In this document: positions 8,009 through 16,262 of the stretch, one piece after another
How positions within the stretch are numbered: the first letter of the stretch is position 1
How the letters are laid out: the number at the start of each line of letters is the position of its first letter
Source: Candidatus Eisenbacteria bacterium
GTDB taxonomy: Bacteria; Eisenbacteria; RBG-16-71-46; JASEGR01
NCBI GenBank assembly: GCA_030017955.1
Contig: JASEGR010000012.1
Location: 1 to 47,451, forward strand
Direction of reading: 5' to 3'
Length of the DNA stretch: 47,451 nucleotides
Made by a program: the position numbers and the translations under genes
Notes under the pieces: generated by a model
The model's database searches: none
Seen by the model: only the letters and a program-made list of their open reading frames with translations
What the model was told of the DNA's origin: nothing

Positions 8009-8466
8009 AGCAGAAAGTCCTCAATCTCCTTCTTCTCTCCCGGGATTCTGCGGCCATTGTCTTCTCTCGAGCGACGCGGCGAAACCTTTCTCTCGCCCTC
8101 CCGTTCCCTGATTACGACGCCTACTCCAGCGTCCTTTTCTCCCGCTCTCCGCGCTGCCACGGTTTTCTTATCGTGTGCCAGGTCAACACTTCTGCCCTCA
8201 ACCTGACTCAACGCTTCAAGACCCATGCGGAGAAGCCTAACTCCGCCGCCTCCGACCTGATACGAAACCCACTTCCCGCTTCTTCTCGGCCGGACTAGGC
8301 CGGCTTCCTTGAGAATTCTAAGGTGTCTTGAAACTCTTGGCTGAGATAGTCCGATCGCACGAATTATCTCGGTGACATTCTTCTCCCCCTCAAGAAGCAC
8401 TTCAAAGATCCGTGCCCGGCTGGGATCCGACAAGGCCTTAAAGGCGCTGATAGCTTTCTTTATCAT
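8005..8466 (-). CDS. ArsR-family winged-helix regulator
   Basis: A 153-residue DNA-binding protein. Residues 1-75 are a typical ArsR winged helix: ALSDPSRARIFEVLL, then the recognition helix region GLSQPRVSRHLRILKEAGLV and the wing RRSGKWVSYQV. The Cys motif of metal sensors (ELCVCDL type) is absent, so it is probably not an arsenic or cadmium sensor of the classical kind. The last 60-70 residues are very basic, lack a recognisable domain and may be disordered. Overlapping palindromes at its own start codon suggest autoregulation. It is coupled to Ppx/GppA, so it may control polyphosphate or alarmone metabolism; that role is inferred from position only. Confidence 0.8.
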   Translation of the reverse strand: MIKKAISAFKALSDPSRARIFEVLLEGEKNVTEIIRAIGLSQPRVSRHLRILKEAGLVRPRRSGKWVSYQVGGGGVRLLRMGLEALSQVEGRSVDLAHDKKTVAARRAGEKDAGVGVVIREREGERKVSPRRSREDNGRRIPGEKKEIEDFLL

Positions 8467-8483
8467 ATGCTCATATCCATATG
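8465..8483. promoter_or_regulatory. Overlapping palindromes, putative ArsR operator
   Basis: ATATG-CT-CATAT (8465-8476) and CATAT-CC-ATATG (8472-8483) overlap and cover the start codon of the ArsR-type gene. AT-rich imperfect dyads of this kind are typical operators for the family. A further palindrome CGACATTGTCG lies at 8502-8512. Confidence 0.45.
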
Positions 8484-8681
8484 TATTGATTTATGATGAC
8501 CCGACATTGTCGAAAACCCACTTTGTTCCACTAATATGCCAATAATTACATGTGTCTGAGCGTCTCGCGTTGCTTCTGGAGCTCTTCGTTCCGTCTAAAA
8601 GCGGGATATATTGTCGAACTCCCATCACGAACCTGCACCGTCCAAGCTTCACTTTCCAGGAGAATTCGCGGCCTCGACGCG

Positions 8682-8711
8682 TTGACACTCTTTCTGTTCG
8701 CATGCTAGCAT
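8682..8711 (+). promoter_or_regulatory. Sigma-70 promoter for the rlmN operon
   Basis: TTGACA (8682-8687), an 18-nt spacer, TAGCAT (8706-8711), with an upstream TGC that would give an extended -10. The tRNA-fMet promoter at 23537 has the same TTGACA-18 spacing and the same ATGCTAGC sequence at its -10. Confidence 0.5.
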
Positions 8712-8765
8712 AAAGGTCGGGTTATGTAAATCAAAAAGCTCTGGCCGGGGCTGGCACGGATCGGG

Positions 8766-9875
8766 GTGCGTCCCCGGAAACAGCAGGGGAACCTTTCGCA
8801 ATCAAGCATGAAACCGGATCGGACAGCGCAGGCGAATACGGACATCCTTGACCTCACTGTCAAGGAGCTCGAGAATCTCCTTGAGTCCCGCGGCTTCGAG
8901 CGGTACCGCGCCAGACAGATTTTCCACTGGATCTATAGAAGGGGCATCACCTCGCCAGACAGGTTTCTGAACTTGCCGCCGACCTTAAGAGATTTCATTA
9001 GGGACGGATTTTCAATCGCAGCAACGGGGCTCGCTGCAACTCTCACGTCGAGTCTTGACGGAACCTGCAAGTTCGTCTTTCGTCTGAGAGACGGCTCTGT
9101 GGTTGAGTCGGTTGCCATTCCCTCCGGCGAAGGCTCCACCTACTGCCTTTCCACTCAGACAGGATGTTCATTCGGCTGCACATTCTGCGCTACTTCAAAG
9201 CTTGGCCGGGGACGGAACTTGACTCCGGGAGAAATCGTCGGCCAACTCCTTGGGATGAGAAAAGAAACCGCTGAGGGGCCCGAAAGGTTTAATGTTGTGT
9301 TCATGGGAATGGGGGAACCGCTCCAGAACTACGATTCAACTATTCGTGCCATAAGGATCATGATGGCGGAAGAGGGTTTCTGTATCTCGCCGAGGAGGGT
9401 CACTGTCTCGACCTGCGGGATCGTCCCTGGAATCCTGAAGCTGGCACGTGAGAAACTCAGGGTCGGGCTTTCGGTTTCACTAAACGCGGCAACCGACTCC
9501 TTGCGGGAAAGACTCATGCGTGTCAACAGGAAGTACCCTCTGGAGCAGCTTGTCTCTGCCCTCAAGGTTTACACCGGGGAGACAAAGAGGAAGGTTACAC
9601 TTGAGTACGTTCTGATCCGGGACGTGAACGATTCAATCGAAGATGCAATGAGACTTAGAAGTCTTGCTGACAGCCTTCAATGCAAGATAAATGTAATTCT
9701 CTATAATACAAACAGCTTCACGACGTTTGAGCCGCCGGGTGAACTGGAGGTTGACAGATTCTTGAAGGTCCTGCTTACCTCCAGGCGCGCAGTGACCCTC
9801 AGAAGAAGCAAAGGCGCAGACATCGGCGCGGCCTGTGGCCAACTGGGCAGCTCGTATCAAAAGGGAAGGCCCTAG
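8766..9875 (+). CDS. rlmN: 23S rRNA/tRNA adenine-C2 methyltransferase RlmN
   Basis: Radical SAM methylase of 369 residues. It methylates C2 of A2503 in 23S rRNA and of A37 in some tRNAs by the ping-pong mechanism. The radical SAM cluster motif CSFGCTFC has its cysteines at 134, 138 and 141. The downstream blocks GMGEPLQNY, SLNAA and the C-terminal RRSKGADIGAACGQL, which carries the methyl-accepting Cys, are all present. The longest start is GTG at 8766; an ATG at 8808 gives a protein beginning MKPDRT and is equally possible, since neither has a strong ribosome-binding site. The histidine kinase gene begins at the base after its stop, so the two are translationally linked. Confidence 0.93.
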   Translation: MRPRKQQGNLSQSSMKPDRTAQANTDILDLTVKELENLLESRGFERYRARQIFHWIYRRGITSPDRFLNLPPTLRDFIRDGFSIAATGLAATLTSSLDGTCKFVFRLRDGSVVESVAIPSGEGSTYCLSTQTGCSFGCTFCATSKLGRGRNLTPGEIVGQLLGMRKETAEGPERFNVVFMGMGEPLQNYDSTIRAIRIMMAEEGFCISPRRVTVSTCGIVPGILKLAREKLRVGLSVSLNAATDSLRERLMRVNRKYPLEQLVSALKVYTGETKRKVTLEYVLIRDVNDSIEDAMRLRSLADSLQCKINVILYNTNSFTTFEPPGELEVDRFLKVLLTSRRAVTLRRSKGADIGAACGQLGSSYQKGRP

Positions 9876-11540
9876 ATGCTGTCGCTTTCTCCTGTCAATC
9901 TTATCTTCTTGAGTCTCGGAGTTGCCGTTCTGCTTATCTTCGCCGGATGGATCGTCTCCGCCCTCAGAATGCCTTTCCGGATAAAGCTCACGCTCGTCGT
10001 CGCCATAGTTGCGCTCTTCCCGTACCTCTCTCTTGCCTTTCTGCTGTCGCGGGAGCTCACAAGAAGTGTCAACATGTGGGAGACTCCCGGCGTGGGACAA
10101 GGATTGAGGAGCTCCCTGGACATCGCGAGGCAGAGCATTGAGGATAAACAGGCTGCGCTTGAGCTTGAATTTCGGAAGTGGTGGTCAGGATCTGACGCGG
10201 AGAAGGCGCTGCGGTCAGCCCGGGGGGGGAGAATTGTTGAGAGCTTGCGGGCCTCTGGAAAGTTTGACTTCGCCGGGGTGTACGGCAGAAACAACCGTGG
10301 GAGCTGGGAGCCCCTTGGGCTGTGGCAGAAAGGAACAGGAAAGCAGCCGCAGATCGCCGGAGTCGAGATTGATTCGCTTCTCTCAGGGAAAATCCCGGCA
10401 ATAGCAAGCGACTCAACGGTCATGGCCGCGAGACTCGAGCCCGGCCCGGGGAGGGATCGAGGTAGGGCCGTCATTGCAGGGAGATTCCTCGATGATGCCG
10501 ACATATTGAGGGCAAAGAACCTTGTAGCCGCCATCCGTGTCTATGACCAGCTGAATATATATAAAGAGCTTTCCAAGAGAGTAGTCTGGATATTCTTTGC
10601 GTTATCCGCGGTCCTTGCTTTGCTGCTGGCAGCTCTTATCGGAAGCCATGTCTCGGGAAGATTGACCGGGCCGCTGAGACTACTCTCTGCCGAGATGAGG
10701 AGGGTCGGAAGTGGAAGCTTCACCGGGGAGATGGCAATAACCAGCCGCGATGAGGTCGGGGAGCTCGTTCAAAGCTTCAACAAAATGGCGAAAGATCTCA
10801 GGCAATACGAACGCGACCTGAAACGAACGGAGAGAATCGCAGCCTGGAAAGACGTGGCAAGAAGGATTGCGCACGAAATAAAGAATCCGCTCACGCCGAT
10901 CAGATTTTCTCTTCAGCGCATAGCGTCGAGGGCTGACCTGCCGGACAAGAAGGAAAGCTCAGAAATCGGAAAGGAAGTCCAGGCAATTCTCGGTCAGCTT
11001 GTGACTCTTGAATCCATGGCATCAAGCTTTTCGAGTTTTGCGAAGCTTCCCGAACCTAAACTTGAGCCATTCCAGATTGAGTCCTTGCTTGTGGACATTC
11101 TCAAGGCGGCGGAGAAGCAGGATGTCCGTGTCGAGTACGAGGGCCCGGCGGCCCTGCCGGCCATCAATGTTGACCCGACTCTCATGAGGGTCGTCTTCAA
11201 CAACATAGTGAAGAATGCCCACGAAGCCATGCCGGAAGGAGGCAAGCTCAACGTCGCAACCGAAGTCGTCGGGGGAAAGGGCGGCCAGGATGGAGAAGGA
11301 TACCTGGCAATCAGGTTTACTGACACGGGAAAGGGAATCCCTGACGAAATTCTCGAGAAGATCTGGAATCCATACTTCACGACCAAGACAGACGGGACTG
11401 GACTTGGACTTTCCATTTGCCTCAAGATAGTCGGGGAGCACCGCGGTCGAATGGAGATTACGAGCAAGGTGGGAGAAGGGACTGCCGTTCTGGTCCTGCT
11501 GCCCCTTGCGGAGACAGGCAGGATGGAAAATGGAGTTTGA
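9876..11540 (+). CDS. NtrY-like sensor histidine kinase
   Basis: A 554-residue membrane kinase. Two hydrophobic segments at the N-terminus (about 8-30 and 37-58) and a third near 228-252 enclose a periplasmic sensor region of about 165 residues with no domain I recognise. A HAMP domain follows at about 250-305. The DHp helix carries the phosphoacceptor in RRIAHEIKNPLTPIRFSLQRI (His333), which is characteristic of NtrY. The catalytic domain has N (VKNAHEAM), G1 (DTGKGIP) and G2 (GTGLGLS) boxes. The ATG directly follows the rlmN stop, with AGGGAAGG upstream. The response-regulator gene overlaps its 3' end by 11 nt, so the pair almost certainly forms a two-component system. Confidence 0.9.
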   Translation: MLSLSPVNLIFLSLGVAVLLIFAGWIVSALRMPFRIKLTLVVAIVALFPYLSLAFLLSRELTRSVNMWETPGVGQGLRSSLDIARQSIEDKQAALELEFRKWWSGSDAEKALRSARGGRIVESLRASGKFDFAGVYGRNNRGSWEPLGLWQKGTGKQPQIAGVEIDSLLSGKIPAIASDSTVMAARLEPGPGRDRGRAVIAGRFLDDADILRAKNLVAAIRVYDQLNIYKELSKRVVWIFFALSAVLALLLAALIGSHVSGRLTGPLRLLSAEMRRVGSGSFTGEMAITSRDEVGELVQSFNKMAKDLRQYERDLKRTERIAAWKDVARRIAHEIKNPLTPIRFSLQRIASRADLPDKKESSEIGKEVQAILGQLVTLESMASSFSSFAKLPEPKLEPFQIESLLVDILKAAEKQDVRVEYEGPAALPAINVDPTLMRVVFNNIVKNAHEAMPEGGKLNVATEVVGGKGGQDGEGYLAIRFTDTGKGIPDEILEKIWNPYFTTKTDGTGLGLSICLKIVGEHRGRMEITSKVGEGTAVLVLLPLAETGRMENGV

Positions 11541-12864
11541 GCTCGATTCCAGGAAGATTCTGATCATCGATGATGAAAGGGAAGTGGGCGAAGCAATATC
11601 ACGTTTCCTCGGGGACAGAGGATGTCTCTCGGTCGTCTCAAAGACGGGCAAAGACGGCCTGAGAGCCCTCGAAGAGTGGTCCCCTGACTGTATACTCCTG
11701 GACGTGAAACTCCCCGACGCAGACGGAATTGATCTTCTCACGATGATAAAGAGGCAGAGGGAAATCCCCGTGGTCATGATTTCCGGTCACGGCACAATCG
11801 ATCTTGCGGTGAGCGCGATAAAGTTGGGCGCATATGATTTTCTGGAGAAACCCATTCACCCGGAACGGCTCCTTGTGGCGATTTCAAACGCCCTGGAGCT
11901 TTTTTATTTCAGGAAAGAGAAACGGCCAGAGCTCATCGGGAAATCAAACCCCATGCTTGAATTGCTTGAGTTCGTGAAGAAGGTAGGGCCGACCGAAAGC
12001 AAGGTTCTCATTACAGGCGAAAATGGCACCGGAAAGGAAGTTATCGCAAGGACCATCCACGAGCATAGCAGACGGAGAGATGGCCCTTTTGTGAAACTCA
12101 ACTGTGCCGCCATTCCGGAGCACCTTGTCGAGAGCGAGCTTTTTGGGCACGAGAGGGGCGCCTTCACCGGCGCCGTTGCGCAGAAAAAAGGAAAGCTCGA
12201 GGTGGCAACTTCGGGCACACTCCTGCTCGATGAAGTAGGGGATATGAGCTTGCAGGCACAGGCAAAACTCCTGAGAGTCATCGAATCCGGAGAACTGGAA
12301 AGAGTCGGGGGGACGAAGACTGTTGAATTCGATGTCAGACTCCTTTCTGCCTCGAACAAGAATCTGACGAAGGAAATAGAAAAGGGAAACTTCAGGGAAG
12401 ATCTTTATTTCAGGTTGAATGTCGTTCCGATCCACGTTCCTCCGTTGAGGGACAGAAAGGACGATATCCCACTTTTTGTGGAGCACTTCCTTGAGGAGTT
12501 CGCAAGGACAAACGAGAAGAAAAGGAAGTCCATCGAGCCGGGGGCTTTGGACCTTCTGTGCTCATGCCTCTGGCCGGGGAATGTCAGGGAGTTGAAGAAC
12601 TTCATTGAGAGACTAATGATAATGACCGATTCGGACACAATCACCACCGGGGACGTCGAAAGGCTCCTTCCCGGGAAAGAGGCAGACCGGAGAACTCCGC
12701 CATTGAATTCGGAGCTTGCGTCAAGAGAGAAAGAGGTGATTCTCAACTACCTCAAAAGCGCAGACTGGAATGTCTCGCTTGCCGCCTCAAAGTTGGGCAT
12801 AGACAGAACAAGCCTCCACAGGAAAATGAGGAAGTACGGCGTAACCAAGAAGCACGACAAGTGA
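11530..12864 (+). CDS. NtrC-family sigma-54 response regulator
   Basis: A 444-residue response regulator with three domains. The receiver has acidic IDDE near residue 13, the phosphoacceptor Asp58 in LLDVKLPDADG, and Lys in EKP. The AAA+ domain has Walker A GENGTGKE (163-170) and the sigma-54-binding GAFTGA (210-215). A Fis-type helix-turn-helix occupies about 400-438. A TTG eight codons upstream keeps the frame open, but the ATG at 11530 is chosen because AGGATGG lies just before it and the receiver begins directly after. Its start overlaps the kinase gene. A well-formed sigma-54 promoter lies 133 bp past its stop codon, making the following barrel-protein gene the obvious target. Confidence 0.92.
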   Translation: MEFELDSRKILIIDDEREVGEAISRFLGDRGCLSVVSKTGKDGLRALEEWSPDCILLDVKLPDADGIDLLTMIKRQREIPVVMISGHGTIDLAVSAIKLGAYDFLEKPIHPERLLVAISNALELFYFRKEKRPELIGKSNPMLELLEFVKKVGPTESKVLITGENGTGKEVIARTIHEHSRRRDGPFVKLNCAAIPEHLVESELFGHERGAFTGAVAQKKGKLEVATSGTLLLDEVGDMSLQAQAKLLRVIESGELERVGGTKTVEFDVRLLSASNKNLTKEIEKGNFREDLYFRLNVVPIHVPPLRDRKDDIPLFVEHFLEEFARTNEKKRKSIEPGALDLLCSCLWPGNVRELKNFIERLMIMTDSDTITTGDVERLLPGKEADRRTPPLNSELASREKEVILNYLKSADWNVSLAASKLGIDRTSLHRKMRKYGVTKKHDK

Positions 12865-12885
12865 GGCAGGAGCTCCACACAGTGT

Positions 12886-12895
12886 CGCAATTGCG
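12886..12895. promoter_or_regulatory. Perfect 10-bp palindrome, candidate activator site
   Basis: CGCAATTGCG sits about 100 bp upstream of the sigma-54 promoter at 12997, a suitable enhancer distance for an NtrC-family activator. The extended context TGTCGCAATTGCGCAT is partly dyad-symmetric. Binding by the regulator encoded just upstream is inferred. Confidence 0.4.
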
Positions 12896-12996
12896 CATCG
12901 GAAAACAAGTCTCCAACCGGCACATACATTTCATGAGTTCTGACCAATACGTTGCACCTGAACAAGTTTCAGACCTTGCCTCAAGGTGATCCCGAC

Positions 12997-13012
12997 TGGC
13001 ACGCCCCATGCA
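12997..13012 (+). promoter_or_regulatory. Sigma-54 (-24/-12) promoter
   Basis: TGGCACGCCCCATGCA matches the RpoN consensus TGGCACG-N4-TTGCA at all but one position. It has the essential GG (12998-12999), 10 nt, GC (13010-13011) spacing. Transcription should start near 13023, leaving a leader of about 78 nt before the ATG at 13101. It lies between an NtrC-family activator and the barrel-protein gene it would drive. Confidence 0.7.
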
Positions 13013-13100
13013 AAACTGGCTATCGCAGAACTTTTTTCGAGTTCAGATCGGGGTTTTCGGGAATGAAATCGGGATCGTTGAGAAAAGAATGCGAGGCACC

Positions 13101-14543
13101 ATGAAACAGAAAACGTTTGATCTCCGGGCAACATTATTCCTTGGTTCTCTTATCTTGATGACGGTTGCCTTGACGGCCGGAGCTTCACTTGGAGCTGTCA
13201 GATATGACCTCTTTTCTCTGGCAGTGGAGGAGGAAGCTCCAGCGCCGGACACTACTCGCTCAATGGAAACTGAAAGCCCCGTCGAGAGCCGGGCGTCGGA
13301 CACAAGCTATACCGTGGAGACTGAGAAAGTCGTGGAAATCAACATAGATGATAACGGTGTTGTCGTCAGCGAGTATGTGCCCCAAAAAGAAGAATCTGCC
13401 GAATACGAGAATGCTCCTGACGCCTCAGAACCACGCAGACACGTACGTGTCGCGCGTGAAAAGCACGTAGTGAGGAAAGCCAAGTTCGACAGCGATTTGG
13501 ATCTGAGCTTTGAGAGGGTGAACGGGTGGCTTCTCTATATGAAGGGTGATTACAATCCGAAGGCCGAATTCTATCCTTTCGTTGACCTCCAGGCGGGATA
13601 CAGTTTTGGTAGGGACGCGTGGGAGTACAACGTCGGCCTCGAGCAGCCGCTGACACCCGGGCGGGTCATCTCTATGGGCGGAAAGATGTACAGAAAGACT
13701 GAGACCTTTGATGACATGATTCCGGATGACGAGAACATGTTCTATGCAATATGCGTAAAAAAGGATTTCAGGGATTACTTTCTCCTGGACGGGTATTCGA
13801 CGTTCGCCAAGATTTCTGCTTTTCACAATACAATCACCTGCGAGTACAGGAACGACTCTTATAATCCGCTTCTCAAAGTAACCGACTGGAGTCTCTTCCG
13901 CCGCAGAATCAATTTCAGACAAAACTGGGAGATCGGGGACACTACGTTTGCGATTGATGAGGGAACAATGAAAAGCCTGGTCGTCTCCTGGGAGTACGGA
14001 TGGCCGGAAATGCTGGACGAAGACAGAAAAGGTCCGGGCTACTTGTATAGAGACGAAGACAGAAGAGGCCCAGGCTACTGGTATAGAGTTGAGTGGGAGA
14101 GGGCGGGAGATCGCTTTGGAGGAGATTTTGGTTTTGAGAGATACCTGGCGGACCTGAGGACATATCTTCGCCTGAGCCCGAGCCAATCGTTTCTTCTCAG
14201 GGCGGAGATTGGAGGAAATCCAAGGGGCAACCTTCCCCTCCAGAAACAATTTTTTGTCGGCGGGATAGGGACACTCAGGGCGCATAGTCTCAAGGAATAC
14301 AGGGGAAACGAGATGCTCCTCTTCAACGCGGAGTATGCGATAGATGTGTCATCGTTCCTGGCCCTGTTCTTTGTCGACACGGGTAAATCGTGGACGGGCC
14401 GAAATGATTTCCGGAATCAGAAACTCGCCCTTGACGCCGGAATAGGCCTTCTCAAGGGGCACACCGGCGTCTATTTCGCAAAGAACCTGAGAGTTGAAAA
14501 TTCTCCGATTGTCGTGAGCTTCAGATTCAACCGTACTTTCTAG
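13101..14543 (+). CDS. Omp85/BamA-type outer-membrane barrel protein
   Basis: A 480-residue exported protein. The N-terminal signal peptide covers about residues 1-32 (MKQKTFDLRATLFLGSLILM onward). Next comes a Pro/Glu/Thr-rich acidic linker (about 40-135), then strands of a barrel ending in Phe. The segment FFVGGIGTLRAHSLKEYRGN followed by LLFNAEY resembles the loop-6 and late-barrel signature of the surface-antigen (Omp85) family. POTRA domains are absent, so it is not BamA itself and its cargo is unknown. The frame is open further upstream to 13008, but ATG 13101 has GAGG 5 nt away, opens the signal peptide, and lies downstream of the sigma-54 promoter. Residues 306-329 hold a tandem 12-residue duplication. 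Confidence 0.72.
   Translation: MKQKTFDLRATLFLGSLILMTVALTAGASLGAVRYDLFSLAVEEEAPAPDTTRSMETESPVESRASDTSYTVETEKVVEINIDDNGVVVSEYVPQKEESAEYENAPDASEPRRHVRVAREKHVVRKAKFDSDLDLSFERVNGWLLYMKGDYNPKAEFYPFVDLQAGYSFGRDAWEYNVGLEQPLTPGRVISMGGKMYRKTETFDDMIPDDENMFYAICVKKDFRDYFLLDGYSTFAKISAFHNTITCEYRNDSYNPLLKVTDWSLFRRRINFRQNWEIGDTTFAIDEGTMKSLVVSWEYGWPEMLDEDRKGPGYLYRDEDRRGPGYWYRVEWERAGDRFGGDFGFERYLADLRTYLRLSPSQSFLLRAEIGGNPRGNLPLQKQFFVGGIGTLRAHSLKEYRGNEMLLFNAEYAIDVSSFLALFFVDTGKSWTGRNDFRNQKLALDAGIGLLKGHTGVYFAKNLRVENSPIVVSFRFNRTF
14016..14087 (+). repeat. 36-bp in-frame tandem duplication
   Basis: Two consecutive 36-bp units (14016-14051 and 14052-14087) inside the Omp85-type gene encode DEDRKGPGYLYR and DEDRRGPGYWYR. 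Only a few bases differ, so the duplication is fairly recent or kept by selection. It probably lengthens a surface loop. Confidence 0.85.
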
Positions 14544-14562
14544 GTCAGACACAAGGAGAGAA

Positions 14563-15228
14563 ATGACGCACAGAGTTAAGGGCCTCTTCGTTGCGGCTCT
14601 GAGTCTCTCAATCCTGCTCATGTCATTCCTGCCCGGCGCGGCACTGGCTTCTTCAGTGATAGAGATACAAGGTGTGCGGGACGTTGACGGGACTCTTATT
14701 GCCGAGTTCTCTCTGAAAGGCATGCTTTCGGGAAGGACGCGGGAGATGCTCGGGAGAGGCATGCCTGCCACACTCACTTACAGAATTGAGCTCTGGAAAA
14801 CAAGGGCGGGATGGTTTGACAGGCTTGTTACTTCAAAGTCGTGCCAGTATAGAGTTAACTATGACGTGTGGCAGAATGCGTTTCTCGTTGAGACAGAAGG
14901 GGCTTCCCCAAAGAGGTTTCAGGACATCCCCCAAGTTGAAACGGAATGTTGTCTCGGTAAGAAGTTCTCCATCGTCCCTCTGGCGGAGCTTGAGAAAGGG
15001 AGCAGGTATTTTCTCATAATCAATGCTACCTTCAAGCCTTTGAGCTTGGAGGAGATCACTCAGATGCAGGGATGGCTGAGCGGAGAGCTTAGGCACAGAG
15101 GCGAGCAGACGGGCGGTGGAATTCCCAGATATCTTCTCGGCCTCGTGGTTAATATCGCGGGACTGGGAGACAAGTCTGTGCTGGCGAGGACAGGGGGGTT
15201 CAGTCTGTCAGACCTAAGACCGCAGTAG
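14563..15228 (+). CDS. DUF4390-family exported protein
   Basis: A 221-residue protein with a signal peptide (residues 1-29, ending ALAS). The following sequence, with VIEIQGVRDVDGTLIAEFSLKG, LTYRIELWKTRAGWFD and a YRVNYDVWQNAFLVE block, fits DUF4390. Its biochemical role is unknown. In several proteobacteria DUF4390 genes sit next to ntrY/ntrX-type regulators, and here too it is two genes from such a pair. It follows the barrel-protein gene by 19 bp with AAGGAG before its ATG, so it is probably part of the sigma-54-driven transcript. It converges on the next minus-strand gene. The function may concern the periplasm or outer membrane; that is inference. Confidence 0.7.
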   Translation: MTHRVKGLFVAALSLSILLMSFLPGAALASSVIEIQGVRDVDGTLIAEFSLKGMLSGRTREMLGRGMPATLTYRIELWKTRAGWFDRLVTSKSCQYRVNYDVWQNAFLVETEGASPKRFQDIPQVETECCLGKKFSIVPLAELEKGSRYFLIINATFKPLSLEEITQMQGWLSGELRHRGEQTGGGIPRYLLGLVVNIAGLGDKSVLARTGGFSLSDLRPQ

Positions 15229-15260
15229 GAGAAGGAAGCTAATCCCGATTGACTCCGCCT

Positions 15261-16262
15261 TCACCTGACTAGAAGCACTCGCTCTACTTTGTACGACTGA
15301 GGAGTGGAGAGTCTGGCAAAGTAGATACCTGCAGGAAGAGCCCGGCCGTTTGAGTCATTTCCATCCCAGAACACTCTCATCTGCCGGTTGGCCCTCTGGT
15401 TTTCGACAAGCGTTTTGACCAACCTTCCACTTACATCGAAAATCCTTACACTCACATCCCGAGATGACTTTGTTTCAAAAGTGAATGTGGTGCCGTCCTT
15501 CACGGGGTTTGGACTCAACTTCAGCGAAAGCTGCTCGTCATTATTGCTAACGAGAGAAAGGAAAAAGCTCTTGAGCCCGGCCACGTCTTCGGGCGGGGGG
15601 ACCGATCCGTTCAGCGCGAGTTCACCTTCGCTTGTCGCATCCGAGAAGAGCATCCTGAAATCCTCCGCAAACACTTCTCGCGGCCGGTTGTCGTGCGCAG
15701 AATTCTCGTTGTATTCGCTTTCATCCGATATTTGTCTCAAGGCCTTGTATTGGGCCCAAAGATCTTTTCTTGTCTCCGGCATGTACTGTCTTTGAACTAT
15801 GTGTCCCATTTCGTGCGAGGCAACATACTCAATCGTCTCCTGCGAGTATTCCCTTACCCCAGGGGAAAGGAAGATGGCATTGCCTGTGGCGGAGGAGCCT
15901 TGCGTTTCCGCTCTGGGGTAAGGGAGGATGAATATGTCAACTGAAACGCCTTCGAGTGGGAACCTGATTTTCCTAAGGGCATCAACAACCCGGGAAACGT
16001 TCATCGTATGGAATGCTCCATCACCTTTGTTGGGGATTCTCGCGTCCATAACATCAGTGATGAGCTCCCACTTTCTCAGATTTCTGGTGAGGTAAAGAAC
16101 TCCGTCCTCACTGGCGGTCATTCCATTGAGTATCTCGTCCGGGGTATGTATCGCAATTCTGTTGTAAGGGTCAACCGTCGAAGGGAAAACAGGAGTAGGG
16201 CGGAGGAAGATCGCAAGAAGTATTATGACAATGTACAAAGCTGTTTTTCTTGGGTTTCTCAT
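15261..16262 (-). CDS. Secreted HExxH metallopeptidase-like protein with sorting domain
   Basis: A 333-residue exported protein. The signal peptide is residues 1-28. A zinc-peptidase signature HEMGH lies near residue 150 (context VASHEMGHIVQRQY), and an acidic PREVFAEDF block about 50 residues later could give the third metal ligand. From about 250 the sequence is a FlgD-like/type IX-style C-terminal domain: LSPNPVKDGTTFTFE, then VRIFDVSGRLVKTL, FWDGNDSNGRALPAGIYFARL and a terminal VERVLLVR. Such domains direct export and anchoring in Bacteroidetes. The exact peptidase family is not clear to me. Its ATG overlaps a TGA in another frame of the preceding gene (ATGA at 16262-16259). Confidence 0.75.
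   Translation of the reverse strand: MRNPRKTALYIVIILLAIFLRPTPVFPSTVDPYNRIAIHTPDEILNGMTASEDGVLYLTRNLRKWELITDVMDARIPNKGDGAFHTMNVSRVVDALRKIRFPLEGVSVDIFILPYPRAETQGSSATGNAIFLSPGVREYSQETIEYVASHEMGHIVQRQYMPETRKDLWAQYKALRQISDESEYNENSAHDNRPREVFAEDFRMLFSDATSEGELALNGSVPPPEDVAGLKSFFLSLVSNNDEQLSLKLSPNPVKDGTTFTFETKSSRDVSVRIFDVSGRLVKTLVENQRANRQMRVFWDGNDSNGRALPAGIYFARLSTPQSYKVERVLLVR

Noticed and set aside
8491-8703. 70-codon minus-strand frame upstream of the ArsR-type gene
   Set aside because: No ribosome-binding site or similarity; it overlaps the rlmN promoter region.
13008-13100. Upstream in-frame start of the barrel protein at 13008
   Set aside because: It lies inside the sigma-54 promoter, and the signal peptide and ribosome-binding site point to 13101.
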